A stretch of DNA of 64,000 bases. It comes from Gelatoporia subvermispora B. Taxonomy: Eukaryota > Basidiomycota > Agaricomycetes > Polyporales > Gelatoporiaceae. Under the pieces are notes generated by a model. It was given only the letters and a program-made list of their open reading frames with translations. It was not told the origin of the DNA and ran no database searches. Where the stretch lies: contig KB445819.1 in NCBI GenBank assembly GCA_000320605.2, forward strand, positions 62,001 through 126,000. The letters are read 5' to 3'. Below, one piece after another: positions 35,819-47,600 of this stretch (positions are counted from its first letter, which is position 1; each line of letters starts with the position of its first letter). Made by a program: the position numbers and the translations under genes.

Positions 35819-38800
35819 ATGACAATTGATGATCCGTTTTCCAACGCCTGCTACGTCCGAGGGTTTGTCTGCGTTCCCAGAGAGTTCAGAGGTACTGCCC
35901 ATAGCCTGCAGATTCGGTACGCAACCCTCCTTGTACCTGGGTCCGTTCCTCCTCGTATATCTACAATTCATGCCCAGTGTCGACGGATCAATGGCTTGTC
36001 ACCCACATTCAGGTGTCCTGGACGATCGCACAGGTCAAGGACTGGCTCGTCGCAAAGTTCATTGTACCCGCAGCAGGCGTACGCCCCGTCCCCCACCGCC
36101 CGGCGCGCCGTAGAAGACGACCAGCGTCTCCGCTCACGTTCGCGACCGGCCATGTGCACAGTAGGCAAGAACCAGGAAGCCCCACCGTTTACTCTGGTGA
36201 CGCGGAGGACGAGTTCGATAGCCTAGACGAGCTCTCGGACGACCTGCATGTCAAATACAAATACACTAGGAAGGCCCGTCAATTTGACACTGCGGTGTCA
36301 CCCCCCGTGCCTGGTCGGGTGCTGTCCAATCCACCATCCCGCACGTCGCTATCGGACGCAGGCGGCCCCGCTGGTACGACTCGATTCACGCTTGTCTCAT
36401 TCTCTAGCGGTCAGCTCCTGGAGGACCACTTCAATCTCGGATGGTACTCCCTGCATCCGTTTGAGCTGCTGGAGCTGTACGCACAACCCGAACAGGCTAT
36501 GCTTCGCCCCGACCGTATCATTTCCTTACCACGCGGTCATCTGGAGGAGTATATCCGTCCCTTCTTGGAGACACGAGTCCGGTTCGTGCGTCTGGACGGT
36601 GTTGACGCTGACTCATTCGGTCTATACAAGACAAACACTGGCCCTGCGTTCAATCATGAAAGAGACCCCGGGACGAGGAAGGAGGGCTCAGTAGCGACGA
36701 CCTCCGTCGACGCCCATCCTCGAGGGCTCAGGCACGGAGCCAAGCGGAAGAAGAAGGTCGGGTGGCGCGAGCGCTGGTTGGTGGTTCACGAGGGCTACGT
36801 CAGGATCTACAAGGATCGCAATGTGAGTTCATTTCGCTTCATTTCCGCATCGGAGAGTGTGCTACTTCGTGGATCATGTATTCGCTCGATATGTAATGGG
36901 TTCCATATACTATCTCTGAAGTGCGACATAGAGGGATGTCAGGGTTATCTCTTGCAAGCGTCATGTCTGAATTTTGACGCTAATCATTCCGTGCAGGACG
37001 CTCATCCCATGCTTGAAGCGCCACTAAGTGCCCTTCTCAGTCTCCGCGGCGGTGAAGACGTCCAGCCAGATATACTGCAATCCCTGCATGCGAAATCAAA
37101 GAACCACTCGACCGCGACGCCCTTCGCATCGCCCGGTAGCTCTCCGCCGCCTGTGTCTCCGTTCTCCTCGCCGCCTGTCGGACCGTATCAACCCCCAATA
37201 TTTGGCGGGCGTCGGTGTGCTGATGGGCCCACTGACCCTGGGAGACTTATCTGCGCCCAGTTCAGGCTTGGTGCACGCCCCTTCGGCACCAGAGAGCGTG
37301 ACCATATCAGTGTTAGCGACGGTGCCTCCGTTGGAACCGGTGGATGGTGGAGGCGCACACATAGGGACACACCGGGTGCAGGACCGTCCCACGGGTTCGG
37401 CGATTACTTCGGTATGCGGAAGGCGGGTTATACTGAGTGTCATAGCGAAGACGATTTACATGAGACGGAGAAATCGCAAGACCCGGTCAAGCCAAGGTTG
37501 AGCACCGAAGACAGCGTGTGGTTCGTGCTCGACGTCCTGAGCGAGAGTAGTACGTCCTTACGTATGGACTACTCAGATTGTCGCTCACATCTCCGCAATC
37601 TGCTGCAGCACATGACAACCTTCTCCGTGTGCTACATCGTGAAGCACCTCAGACATGCTCCTCGACGTTTGTTCATCGATCACAGCGAGCAATGGAGAGA
37701 GACGCCTCTCTAGACCAGGACTCCGAAGTGTCCGATACGCTCGCATCGTTTGGTCTATCTCCTACTACCGTGACAAACCCGATCAACTTTCCACCGGCGG
37801 TTAACATCTCTCCACCCCAGTTGTCCCTTTCTTCTGGATACATTGCGTCTACCACCACCACGACGTCGACTCTGGAGGCGCCTTCGCGGGGCGGGTCGCT
37901 GGACAACCCGATAGCTACCTCAATGAGCCTCGTCAGTTTTGTCTACCCGGACTGGCGCATGTTCATTGTACGACGTGCCAGGAAAGCTGGTCTTGGATCA
38001 GTGGGGCGCGCGAAGGAGCTTGTGATGTTCGGTGCTGACGGCGCTGAGCAACTTTCAACAGACCAGTCCGAAATTCGGACGCGGGCTACAAAGACACCAC
38101 GAATAGAGTATGCCCCCGACATCGTCGGCCCTATGGAGCTCGATAGTCCAAAGCACGAAGGAATCAACCTCGCGGCGGATAGCGAACTCGACCAATCCCT
38201 TAGTGATGACAGCGAGAGCAGCAGTTTGTCTGAACTGGGCGACAGCGAGCACGAATGGGATGGGTGGATGCAAAGCCTCCTTAGACAACGATCGCATCAG
38301 GAGCAAGACACACGAGGGCGCACACGAGCCGTCCCGTCACCTTCGGCTGCGGAAGATTCTGGGGACGAGGTTCAGTATCTCCAAGACAACGGCCTCGGGC
38401 TCTACAATCCGAAAGGGAAGTTCAAGCCCGTCGACATTCCGAGGCCTATTCCAACGCCCCGAACGCTCTCCAGCTACGCATCGGTGGATTCCTTGTTCAG
38501 GCGAACCATCCATCGACAAATGTCTCAACAGCTCCCGGCTGACCCGCGTTCCGTCCCTGAGCATCCTCTAAAGGCAGTCGAGTTCATGCATGAACGTCGT
38601 ACAAGATCCAGCACGCCCAGCTCTCCACTAGCTATTACTCGCCTTGATGTTGGACCCGACATAAGGCAGATGTCTCGGTCCGATTCTGGACATGATAGGC
38701 TCGTGCACCACGCGTCTGAGCCTGGGATGCTCCGGCTGCCTAGCAGACTGCCCATCCTATCCATGACCCCAATCGATCAACCCACTGTCAGCCTCGACGA

Positions 38801-39170
38801 TGACGCTCCGGTTCCGCCATCATCGTCAAGAAAGGGGAAGGACAGAGAGCGTAGACATGCCACAATGCCTGATGTTGGCATTGCACAAGAAGGACGCAGA
38901 CGTAAGAAGAACACCAAGAAGAGCAGCACGCTGGAGGATAGCCGAGGCAAGCAGCGGAAGAAGCGCAAGGATACCACAGCGCTACCATTCAACTTCGCAG
39001 ACAGCGTTCCTACGGGTGCCGCTGGAGGTTCTCGGCCAGGTATCGAGCTTCCCAGACCGGCTCTCAATTTGTCTTCGGCACACGCACTGTCAGTGGAAGC
39101 TTCCATCGCATCTTCTTCGAGTTGGAGCTCCGGTAGTATACGTTTTGCGGCGCCCTGCGTTAGCGATTGA
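35819..39170 (+). CDS. Large PH-domain protein, mostly disordered
   Basis: Exons 35819-35891, 35978-36822, 36997-37549 and 37609-39170 join in phase to 1010 aa. Near residue 40 STDQWLVTH and WTIAQVKDWLVAKF look like a ubiquitin-like/Ras-association-type start. At about residues 285-430 lies a split PH domain: basic KRKKK, GWRERWLVVHEGYVRIYKD, then DSVWFVLDVLSES before HDNLLRVLHREAP. The last 450 residues are acidic, Ser/Pro-rich and disordered, ending with Lys/Arg-rich patches (RRRKKNTKK, KQRKKRK) that may be nuclear signals. It probably binds membrane phosphoinositides and acts as a scaffold. The segments at about 36060-36170 and 37190-37390 read less naturally in this frame than in another, so a small intron or indel may be missed. 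No stop breaks the model. Confidence 0.7.
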
Positions 39171-39602
39171 ATCATCATGTTTCTTGTACCTTTACTGCTA
39201 TCGGATAGTCTAGACGGATTTATTCTATGTGCGGACGATTAATGACTACTCTGTTTCACTAGCACTAAACGTCATGTTTCTGTCAAGCGGATATCGACTG
39301 CTGTGTAGCAGTGCGGAAGCATTTGCACCGGGCTGTACAGTCATCTCCATCGCAAGGGAGATGTCCGAGATGATCAGTACAGCACCTTTTGTCCCCGAGT
39401 CACATCAGCACTAGGCGCATCTGCCGCATCACATCTACTTGGTGACTGTCAAGCAAGCCTCTCTGCAGTACGATCTTCTCGACCAGAAGCCTGTGAATGA
39501 TACGGAGATGGCCAAAATATCGTGTTATTGAAAAGACTTCTCGTGAAGTCGAGGAAACATGGCGTTACTATGTAAGTAATAGGACCAATCCTCGCTTGAG
39601 TA
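39171..39602. other. Intergenic
   Basis: Nothing recognised. It marks the change from ordered host genes to relics and transposons. Confidence 0.4.
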
Positions 39603-41242
39603 CTAAGTTGCAACCATTTCTGGGACCTCCCTTACCTCCGGCTTCAGAGTATCCATACATATAGCATGGTTATCCACTCCGGGGTGCCGTGACGTGGCAT
39701 TGAGACAAATGACATCGATGCGCCGGGAGCTCGGTATCGTGACGGTGCGCAGCCCTGAAGAACGGGCTTGCTTCTTGCTGTTAAGCGTTTCGCGTACATT
39801 TAGTCTTGCGAGGAGCGCATTCAAATCTACTGAGATCGCGATCAATTTCGACCCCTGTGAACAAACCGGCGAGTTGGCGAACTCACGTTTTGACGAGATA
39901 TAATAGAAGGCGATGAATACCAGGTCGTCAGGAAGCGCAAAGTACTGTTTCAGACTAAGTTAGCGGTATTCTATATCGAGGAACTGCTACGTCAACTCAA
40001 CAGTAGTAAGGCAAGCTATGCCGCAGAGGCTTCTCAGTCTGTGAGTAGCTTTCAAATTAATACGCATCATGGAGGCGTACCAGACTATCAGACATGTATT
40101 GACACTGTATATCATCAGCGCATGTATGATTGAACTGGTACTGTGCGATATCACATAAGCATTCGATTTGACGAGCGGTCTGAGCTAAGTACCTTTTGAA
40201 CACATTCCCGTCATGCCGAAAGCGCTGGACAACCACATATTGCGACACCATGACAGTGACTACCATTACCACCTGGACTATCAAGCCGCTGTATATGACC
40301 CACTACACATTTTCCGACTGAGGGCCTGGTGGACAACGCTGTGTACCTACCGTACCGAGAACTGGCGGATTCCTGACCACGAGCTGATGGACGTCCTGTC
40401 CGACTGTCAGTATCAAGACGGGGATTGGGACCAGAGACAGGATACAATTCGGTACACAGATCTGCGAATAAAAGGTGAGCAGGCAGACATTCGACTGAGA
40501 TATCCGACGTACATATTGCATCCCCTGATAATTGCGGTGCCAGTCAACCTTAGAGCTACCATTCACTGCATGTTACATACGGAAGACGTATAGACACGAT
40601 ACAACCTTTGTAGAAGGCAGGGCATGAGCACCTAGCTGGCCAACGCAGGATATAGGCCTCACAACTACAATCGGGACTATAAGCGCACCGCTAGTCCTTA
40701 AGCATGTGTTATTGATGGAGGAGATAGGAACAGTCGATAGCGTACATCTCCGCAAGCGATAGACAAAGATATTGGAGGCTGTGAGGTTAGTGCAACATCC
40801 CTATCAATTATAGATGATCATGAGAGCATACTTTCGGATCACGACCATCTCCGCAGTCTAAGCTGGTTGAGCATTGCGCACATATGACAAGCGATAGTAC
40901 TACCTGTGATCACTGGTACTGCCTGGATGATTTGGAAGAAATGAGTATCACAGTATGTTAGAACATGTCAGTGATGCGTACCGAAAAGCTCCTACGACAG
41001 GGGTGAAAGAGATATATGAGCGAACATAGTACACATGGAGATTGCCCATAGGTACCAAATACCAATGCGGTTTCGACACAACTATAACGTCCCCAAAGCT
41101 CAAGACAAGGTAGTAGTACACTCCAAGCGTAATCAAGGCCATGTGGAGACAATCTAGAATTCTGGTGTGCACAATTAGCCGGGATCCAGCGACACAGGAG
41201 ACGGACTCGCCAGAGGGCGAGTACCTGGAAATAGCGAGACAC
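39603..41242 (-). pseudogene. DUF6534-type membrane protein relic, copy A
   Basis: Pieces appear in the right order on the minus strand but in different, interrupted frames. Around 41160-41070 ILDCLHMALITLGVYYYL and FGDVIVVSKPHW match the second and third helices. Near 40690 comes SGALIVPIVVVR, near 40270 VVMVVTVMVSQYVVV followed by RFRHDGNVFK, and near 39830 the family tail VDLNALLARLNVRETLN. DUF6534 proteins are seven-helix-like integral membrane proteins of unknown function, greatly expanded in agaricomycetes. The N-terminal helix is not recognisable and several stops intervene. It is the most decayed of three copies in this region. Confidence 0.65.
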
Positions 41243-41928
41243 GGTCAGAGAATATCATGGGATGAGCGACAACCTTGCCAAGCTCCTCATAAGAGCATGA
41301 TCTGCACTCTTTTTCTTTAAGTATATCATTCAACAAGGATGGCACCGTAGCAAAGATGAATGATCTGACATCGCTCAAGGCAATGACGATTTCGTATACT
41401 GTCGCGTGTGGGCCGTTCGATGGTAGGCCCTCTTGAGGAGCAATTGGGTATCACCCTAGTGCCCTAGTAGGAAAACCTGGGCATGTCCCTGATCCCAGTC
41501 AATTTTAGATTATGTTCAGTGTGTGTTTTAAAAATGCTATACGTCGGTAGATCATGTTCCTTATTTCAGCACATAATGCGGTAATTACAATGAGCTTGCC
41601 CGAACAGACGAACTGGTGGCAAGGGGTTGCCAGCTGCCACGTGCCTGCCATGAGCTCGCCACGACCCACGCCTCAGCTGAACAGCCTCATCATCATACGC
41701 TTTCCTGCATCGACCTGCTCTACCCTTCCAGATAGAACAGGGCCATATTTTGCTGCAACACTGGCTGCCACCGCCAGTTTCGTGTTGCGATACGTCGTCA
41801 GCTTCACCCGTCTGCCCCGCCAAATTTTCTGCATCATCAACGGCCCCCACGTCCCCGACACATGGTGATCGACTTCCAAGTGAATCTTGCGAAAATTTGT
41901 CAATACGTAGTCCTCAAACACCAGTTAG
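41243..41928. other. No gene recognised
   Basis: A 104-codon frame at 41554 has no domain. An acceptor-like CAGTTAG at 41922-41928 precedes the F-box-like frame, so an upstream exon of that gene could be here. Confidence 0.35.
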
Positions 41929-43286
41929 GTCCTGGCCATTATACGTGACACGTTTCGGCAGGACTCACTGCCAGACAGTAGCGACCATGGACGTACACCT
42001 CTCAACTTCGATGTGCTACACATCATCATGTCGTCACTGTCAGAACCAGATGAAATCTCAAAGATGATGCGGACTTGTGACTTGCTTGATTCCGGTGCCC
42101 CGCTTCTGCTCCTGGGCGTGGACATCATAATTAGGCTGCACAGAGAGCAAGTGGGGTCATTCTGCCTGTTCATGCTTCGCGACTTCCCGAAGCGGTTTAG
42201 GCCCTTCACGAAGGTGACCCTTATGCAGCCGACAAATTGCGATATGTTTCACGAGGATGCGAACCTCTTTGCTCAAGTCCTGCGTCAAGCACATCGTCTA
42301 AAATGCATCAATATCGCCTGCATCGACGAGCTCTTCGGGTCCTTCTCTGAGATCGCAGCCGCACTCGCATCCAACCAGAGCATCGAGGCGTTCATTTGGT
42401 CCTGACAGGGATATATTCGAACGTCCTCACAAGGCATGCGGCCCATGTGGTGCCAAGATGTTGTCGGCGATGGCTGCGCCCCTCAAGGAAATATGTGTCT
42501 CATTCGAGCGTTACAAGATAGATCAAAAACTCGGCGAAGTTCTCGGCGGCTTCTCGTCCACGCTTGAAACCCTGCGCGCACGTAGTTGCACCTTGAACGG
42601 ATTCAATGTCCGATTCGCCCGGCTGGAATCGCTCGAGCTGGAAACGGAGGCACCTCTTGATATAACATCACTTGCAAGAGTCTCTCCTGCAGTCAGGGAT
42701 CTTAGAGTTGACATAAGCCTGAACTGGGTCGAGTTGGAGTGGCTGTCCATCCGTGCCTCCAACTTGCAGGCGCAACCGTCCTTGAACATGTCGCTCAGGA
42801 CGATTCGTGGACACGTTCTCGCCCACCTAGTCATGCTGCTTGCAAGGGCGATCGATGTCACACAGCTGGAATTGGTTATCTGCTTTCCAATTGACAGGTA
42901 CATGTGGGACTGTCCTATGATTACTGTATGTGATGATAGGATCTGTCGTAATCGTACTAAGTTGTCACTTCTAGCATGCAGTGCTCGAGCTTCTCAAGAC
43001 CATGTCGCTCAATAATCGATCTGTCACTGTCACTCAGCTCGATATCAGGCTCTACAGGCCGTACCATACCATCCCAATGAAATGGGCACATCACGAAGAT
43101 CCCATGTTACTATACTTCAGGGACCGACTTGACATTCTTGGGTTTGCTCGAAACGTCGCCGACATCCTTCCAGCGTTGACGAAACTCACCGTCTATGTCG
43201 ACTATGTCTCAGTCACTGACTGGGATGTTGAACGGGAGTTCGATGGAGCTGTGGCGCTGAAGCAGACGTCCTGGCGCCAGCTGTAA
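41929..43286 (+). pseudogene. F-box-like/LRR-type gene with a frame break
   Basis: The first part (41929-42405) carries an F-box-like start, PLNFDVLHIIMSSLSEPDE followed by a Cys/Leu helix and GAPLLLLGV, then leucine-rich sequence. It ends at a TGA (42403-42405) just after IEAFIWS. Leucine-rich sequence continues at once in another frame (DIFERPHKACG, then MLSAMAAPLKEICVSFERY) to 42925. A clean 49-nt intron (42926-42974) leads to a last exon ending at 43286. No splice explains the first change of frame, so it looks like a small indel. The gene is either recently broken or carries a sequencing error. Family members are presumed SCF adaptors. Confidence 0.55.
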
Positions 43287-43856
43287 TGAGTTCCGGATGA
43301 TTGGTTGGCTCAAAGGGCTAAGTACGGTTCTTAGTTTCCGAAGACGGTCTGCACAGATACGCCTTGGACATTGATTTACACGCATGGTGATCGCGCGTTA
43401 CGTTCCAGATCATACTTACTCATATCCAGGACGGACCAACCTGCGCTCAGCCGTGTGACTCGCTATGCTCGTATTTAGTTCAAAATTTTCCATACAGCGT
43501 AGTCGTACATATGATATGCTGCTTTCCAGGAAGTACATGAATACAATAATACCCACGTCCCGAAACAGTCTGTCCTACTCTGCCAAACAAACCTCAAACA
43601 CTCGCATTACTGACACCGTGCAGTACCTTAGCGCTCAAATGAGCTTCTTCATCGTGGCATATATTGATGATAGTCATGGGAGCGGCAGCGACTTCGAAGG
43701 TTGAGACAGTGTCGAAGGTCGTAGCTGGCTTCCCGGCTCCATGCACAGGCTTCGTCAGACGGTCTTGCAAAATGCTGCGAGCATTCAGGTTGGCGAGGAG
43801 AGCATTGATATAGACTACAATTCAGTAGAGGTAGATCAGGCTGACGAGCTTGGTAG

Positions 43857-43864
43857 GCAGGTGT
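43857..43864 (+). repeat. Target-site duplication, left copy (hAT-1)
   Basis: GCAGGTGT immediately precedes the element's first base. The identical 8-mer follows the right end at 47593. Eight bases is the hAT signature length. Confidence 0.85.
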
Positions 43865-46800
43865 TAGTGCTTCCCAAGGGTCTACCCCCGGGTGTCGGCG
43901 CTCCGACCCGTACCCGCACCCGTGAGGGTCAGTGACCCGTGCTCCCGGGTACGGGTACTTACGGCTCGTCCGCGGGTTATCAGGGTCTGTTGCGGGTCAG
44001 CGCCAGACTCGCAACCCGTGCTAAGGAGTGCCAGAGCTATTATTGAATGACAGCACCCAGAATGTTCAGGACAGCTTATTTTGCAAGTACACTTAATATA
44101 TTTTGAGCTCCTAAGTCCTCCATCTACTTTGACGACCTCAGGGCTGCTACTACCTCGCGCTCCTTAAGCAAGCCCAGTCGAAACCACTCCCCCAGGCACA
44201 GAAGGGCCTGGACTGACGCCGCCGACAGTCCATTGCGGACATGCGACAAGAGCAGTCGGCCGCGACTGAACACCCGTTCGACATCAACCGAGGTCGCTGT
44301 GAACACGTTCAGTGATGTCCAGATAGTCAAATAAGACTGACACATACCGGGAATGGACAAATAGTTGAGCGCCATACGCGACAGGCGGGGATAAACGTGC
44401 CTGCGCTCGTTCCACCAGCGAAGGGCGTCCTCGACATTGTCTTCACAATCGGTCGCAAGGTATCTGTCAAGTTCATCGCGGGTGTCTTTGCTCATGCTTG
44501 TGCCTCTCAGGGCAGCCATATTGTCGAACATGTTACCCGATGATGTCTACAGATTCCGTGAGTAACTTGTGAGGAAAATAATGAACTTCCTACCTTTGAC
44601 GATGTTTTCTCTGAGGCCGGCGTGGTCCCTTCTAGCTCGCTCGCCCTCGACGCATATTTGCGCTTCCATTCTTCACGCACAATGCGCTCAGCCGTGTCGA
44701 CCCAATCCGATTCCCATTCAAGGTCCTTGAAGTATTGTAGCTTGTATTGAGGATGTAGCACTGGAATACTACATTTAGCATTCCGCAGGGACTATAGTAG
44801 ATAATATAGGCAACTCACCCATCGCGATGCGGTATACCTCCGTGTGATCAGTCTTGTCGTAATACTTATTCAATGTCTTCCTGCCAAATGCCAGAGCAGC
44901 CCGGATGGCAGGCGCATAGCTCATGTCCTTGGCATGTGAGCTGAGGTGATTATCGATGACATCCATGGCAGGTATGACCTTCGTGAGATTAGGAGTGCCA
45001 CGTGAGAAGAACTGCGTGGCATGCTTGAAGATCTGGTGGGCGAAATACATTCAGGGATTTGGACAGACGTAGACGTAAACATACCTTGAGAATGTCTCGG
45101 AGCTGCAAGAGGAGGGCCCACTCCTCATTGCTAAGCTCAAACTTGCGCAGATCCATCACACGGTCCATAGTGATCGCGTCCACAGCCTGACGATACTCCA
45201 GTGCAAAATCGATCATTTCGAATGTCGAGTTCCACCGGGTGGACACGTCACAGGGCATCTTGCGCTTGGCAAGCCCGAGTGTCTCAAGTACTTGGAACCA
45301 GGCAGGGAGAAGGCGTGTGGAAGAATGTATGATAGCAAATGACAATTTGCGGACCTATTCACATGATCACCAGGTGATTTAGTTCAGCGTCTCGAAGCGC
45401 AGATAAGAAGGAAATAATAACATACCTTGGTAAGAACAAGCTTGACAGGCTTCACAGCCACGTCAAGTTCCTCGTGATCGCCATCTGACATGATCATGCA
45501 GTCAGGTAACAGTCCATCGACGTCGTCGTCATCAGCTTCTTCCTCTTGATCGGAGTCTTCGGGCTCAACACTGTTGATTGCAAGGTCAGTGAGCATGGCG
45601 TTAATATCATCCTGGGAGCCATCAAACTGCCGCAGGATCGTCTTGACGACTAAGTTAATGATGTGAGCAAAGCATCGACTACGGTTGGCTTGTCCTGGGA
45701 ACTCATTCAGGAGGGTGGCGAGTCGGTTGATCAGGATGTCGTTGGACGTCGCATTGTCAGCCGTAATAGCAAGGATCTGTAGACAGCATCAAGAATGTAA
45801 ACCCAGGAGCATCTATAATGTAACTCACCTTCTCTTGTAGGTTATACTCGCTAAGGATTGTCTCGAATGCGGTCGCCAAGTTACTGCCACTGGAGGACTT
45901 TGGAAGCTCAGCAATATCAAGTAGCATGCTGATGGGCGCGCCCTCATGATAGAGGTGAACAGTCACAGCCATGAAGGCCTTGTGATTCGGTGATGTCCAA
46001 CAATCCGTGGCGAAGCTCAGCTCGCCCGGATGTTCCTAAGGCAAGATCAGAGCAAATCAATAACACAAATTGAACTGCTTACACGGAGCATGTGCTCAAT
46101 TTGCTTGCGCGCACCATTGAAGATAGTATGCACATCCCATGCCACAGTTGAAAGGGATGGGATCTGATACTCAGGTCAGCCGGTCTTCATTAACGTCTTG
46201 AATCCAGGGTCTTTAACAATGTTGAACGGCCGAGAGCTCTCGGCACATCAGCGAACAAGAGCTGCCCTAATGAAACACTACTTTAGAGAGCGTGAAAAGC
46301 AAGATAAGACACATACCTAGTCTCCGCGAACGTGTGTTGTCGGTTGGCGTACGTCACAGCACTACCATTGTGACGCTCGAACGACATAGTGATAGACCCA
46401 GTACGCATGAATTTCTGGACAGCCGGCCGAGCAGTGTCGATGTTCTTGTGCTCGGCAGCAGCTTCAAGAGCTGGAGCACCCCAGCAGGCTTGCACATGTT
46501 TGCGAAGGTTGCTTGTTGACGATGCGTCCTTCGTGTTGAGAAAGCGCTGTACTTCTTCCAGGCAGCCTCAATTAGCACAACGAAAAACATGCGCACGGCG
46601 CCCAGCGGCCTGCAAGATGGTGACCTCAGGCTTGAAGAACGCGTATACGGGCGCACTCCAGTGTCGCTGAAGCCGGGCTAAAAGAGATGATTAGCAATAG
46701 ATTTGAGCGAAAGGAAAAACTGACCTAGCTCTGCCTCAGGATCCTCAGCTGGATCCTCCAGAGGTGATTGTTCACCCTCATCACTCGTGATAGTGATAGG

Positions 46801-47592
46801 GCCATTGTCGTCATCTGCTGATGAGTCTGAGGCGATCTCGGTAGCTGTCAGCTGACGCCTGAGAGAGGGGACTGGTGGCAAGGTAAGTGCGGCAGATCCA
46901 GGGGGCAAAGTGCTCGTGGGCTGTGAGACCGGATGATCTTCGGAGATGTTGGACACTGTTGATGGCGTGGGACCAGATTCAGCGTCAGAAGCCGTAGCAC
47001 GCCCTTTCTTCTTGGACAGATCTTCGGCTGCTGCTGCGGCCTTTTCGGTGGCTTTGCGCTTGCGCACGGGACGGCTGTCTGAGGCAGTAGACATGGTTTA
47101 TGACCGCAAGGAATATTCCTGTGCATACTAAATACCACAAGCCAGTCTTTTTGGGTTTACCAGAGTGGATTTGGGGACTCACCGAGGCTTATCTAATCCT
47201 ATAGCTGTACAGTAGACGGAAGTATCTCATTTGTGAGATCGTGGTGGTCGAATTCAGCCACAGTTATCCCAGTTAGGCAGTTACAGAGCTGAATGAGGCA
47301 ATACTGGCGCTTCTTTGGCAGGCGCCACCACATGCCACCATGCGCTCGAGGCTGCCAGCATGCAATTACATGTGACAGGCTCATACGAGCATAGGGACAC
47401 TACAATAAGTTCAAAAATATATTTATTTGGGCTATACAAGTCGTACGAGCCGCTATATGGAGCGCTACAGCTCACGGGTATGCAGGGGTACAGCCAGGGT
47501 ACCGCGGGTGAGCACGAGCAGACCCGGACCCGGACCCGGGCGGGCCGGGGTACCTGACCCGCACAGGTCACCCGTACCCCTGGTATGCACTA
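43865..47592 (-). mobile_element. hAT transposon, full length but decayed (hAT-1)
   Basis: A 3728-bp element flanked by the exact 8-bp duplication GCAGGTGT. Its ends are imperfect inverted repeats beginning TAGTGC (left TAGTGCTTCCCAAGGG, right TAGTGCATACCAGGGG when reversed), in line with the hAT pattern. Sub-terminal zones on both sides are rich in ACCCGT/ACGGGT units (43880-43990 and 47500-47580), likely transposase-binding sites. A transposase gene on the minus strand fills the interior. Confidence 0.87.
44124..47094 (-). pseudogene. hAT transposase, inactivated
   Basis: Starts at ATG 47094 with about 125 disordered residues rich in Lys, Ser and Glu. A BED zinc finger follows (WSAPVYAFF near 46650, GRRAHVFRC, NLRKHVQACWG near 46500). 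Then come the RNase-H-like core (ELSFATDCWTSPNHKAF near 46000, ITADNATSNDIL near 45760, RCFAHIINLVVK near 45670, DVSTRWNSTF near 45240) and the C-terminal dimerisation domain (WWNERRHVYPRLSRMALNYL near 44400, SVDVERVFSRGRLLLSHVR). Short introns separate the parts. At least three in-frame TGA codons are seen, at 46568-46570 inside the finger, 46248-46250 and 46176-46178. The protein cannot be made whole, so the copy is immobile unless helped in trans. Confidence 0.85.
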
Positions 47593-47600
47593 GCAGGTGT
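47593..47600 (+). repeat. Target-site duplication, right copy (hAT-1)
   Basis: GCAGGTGT directly after the element's last bases GCACTA; identical to 43857-43864. Confidence 0.85.
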
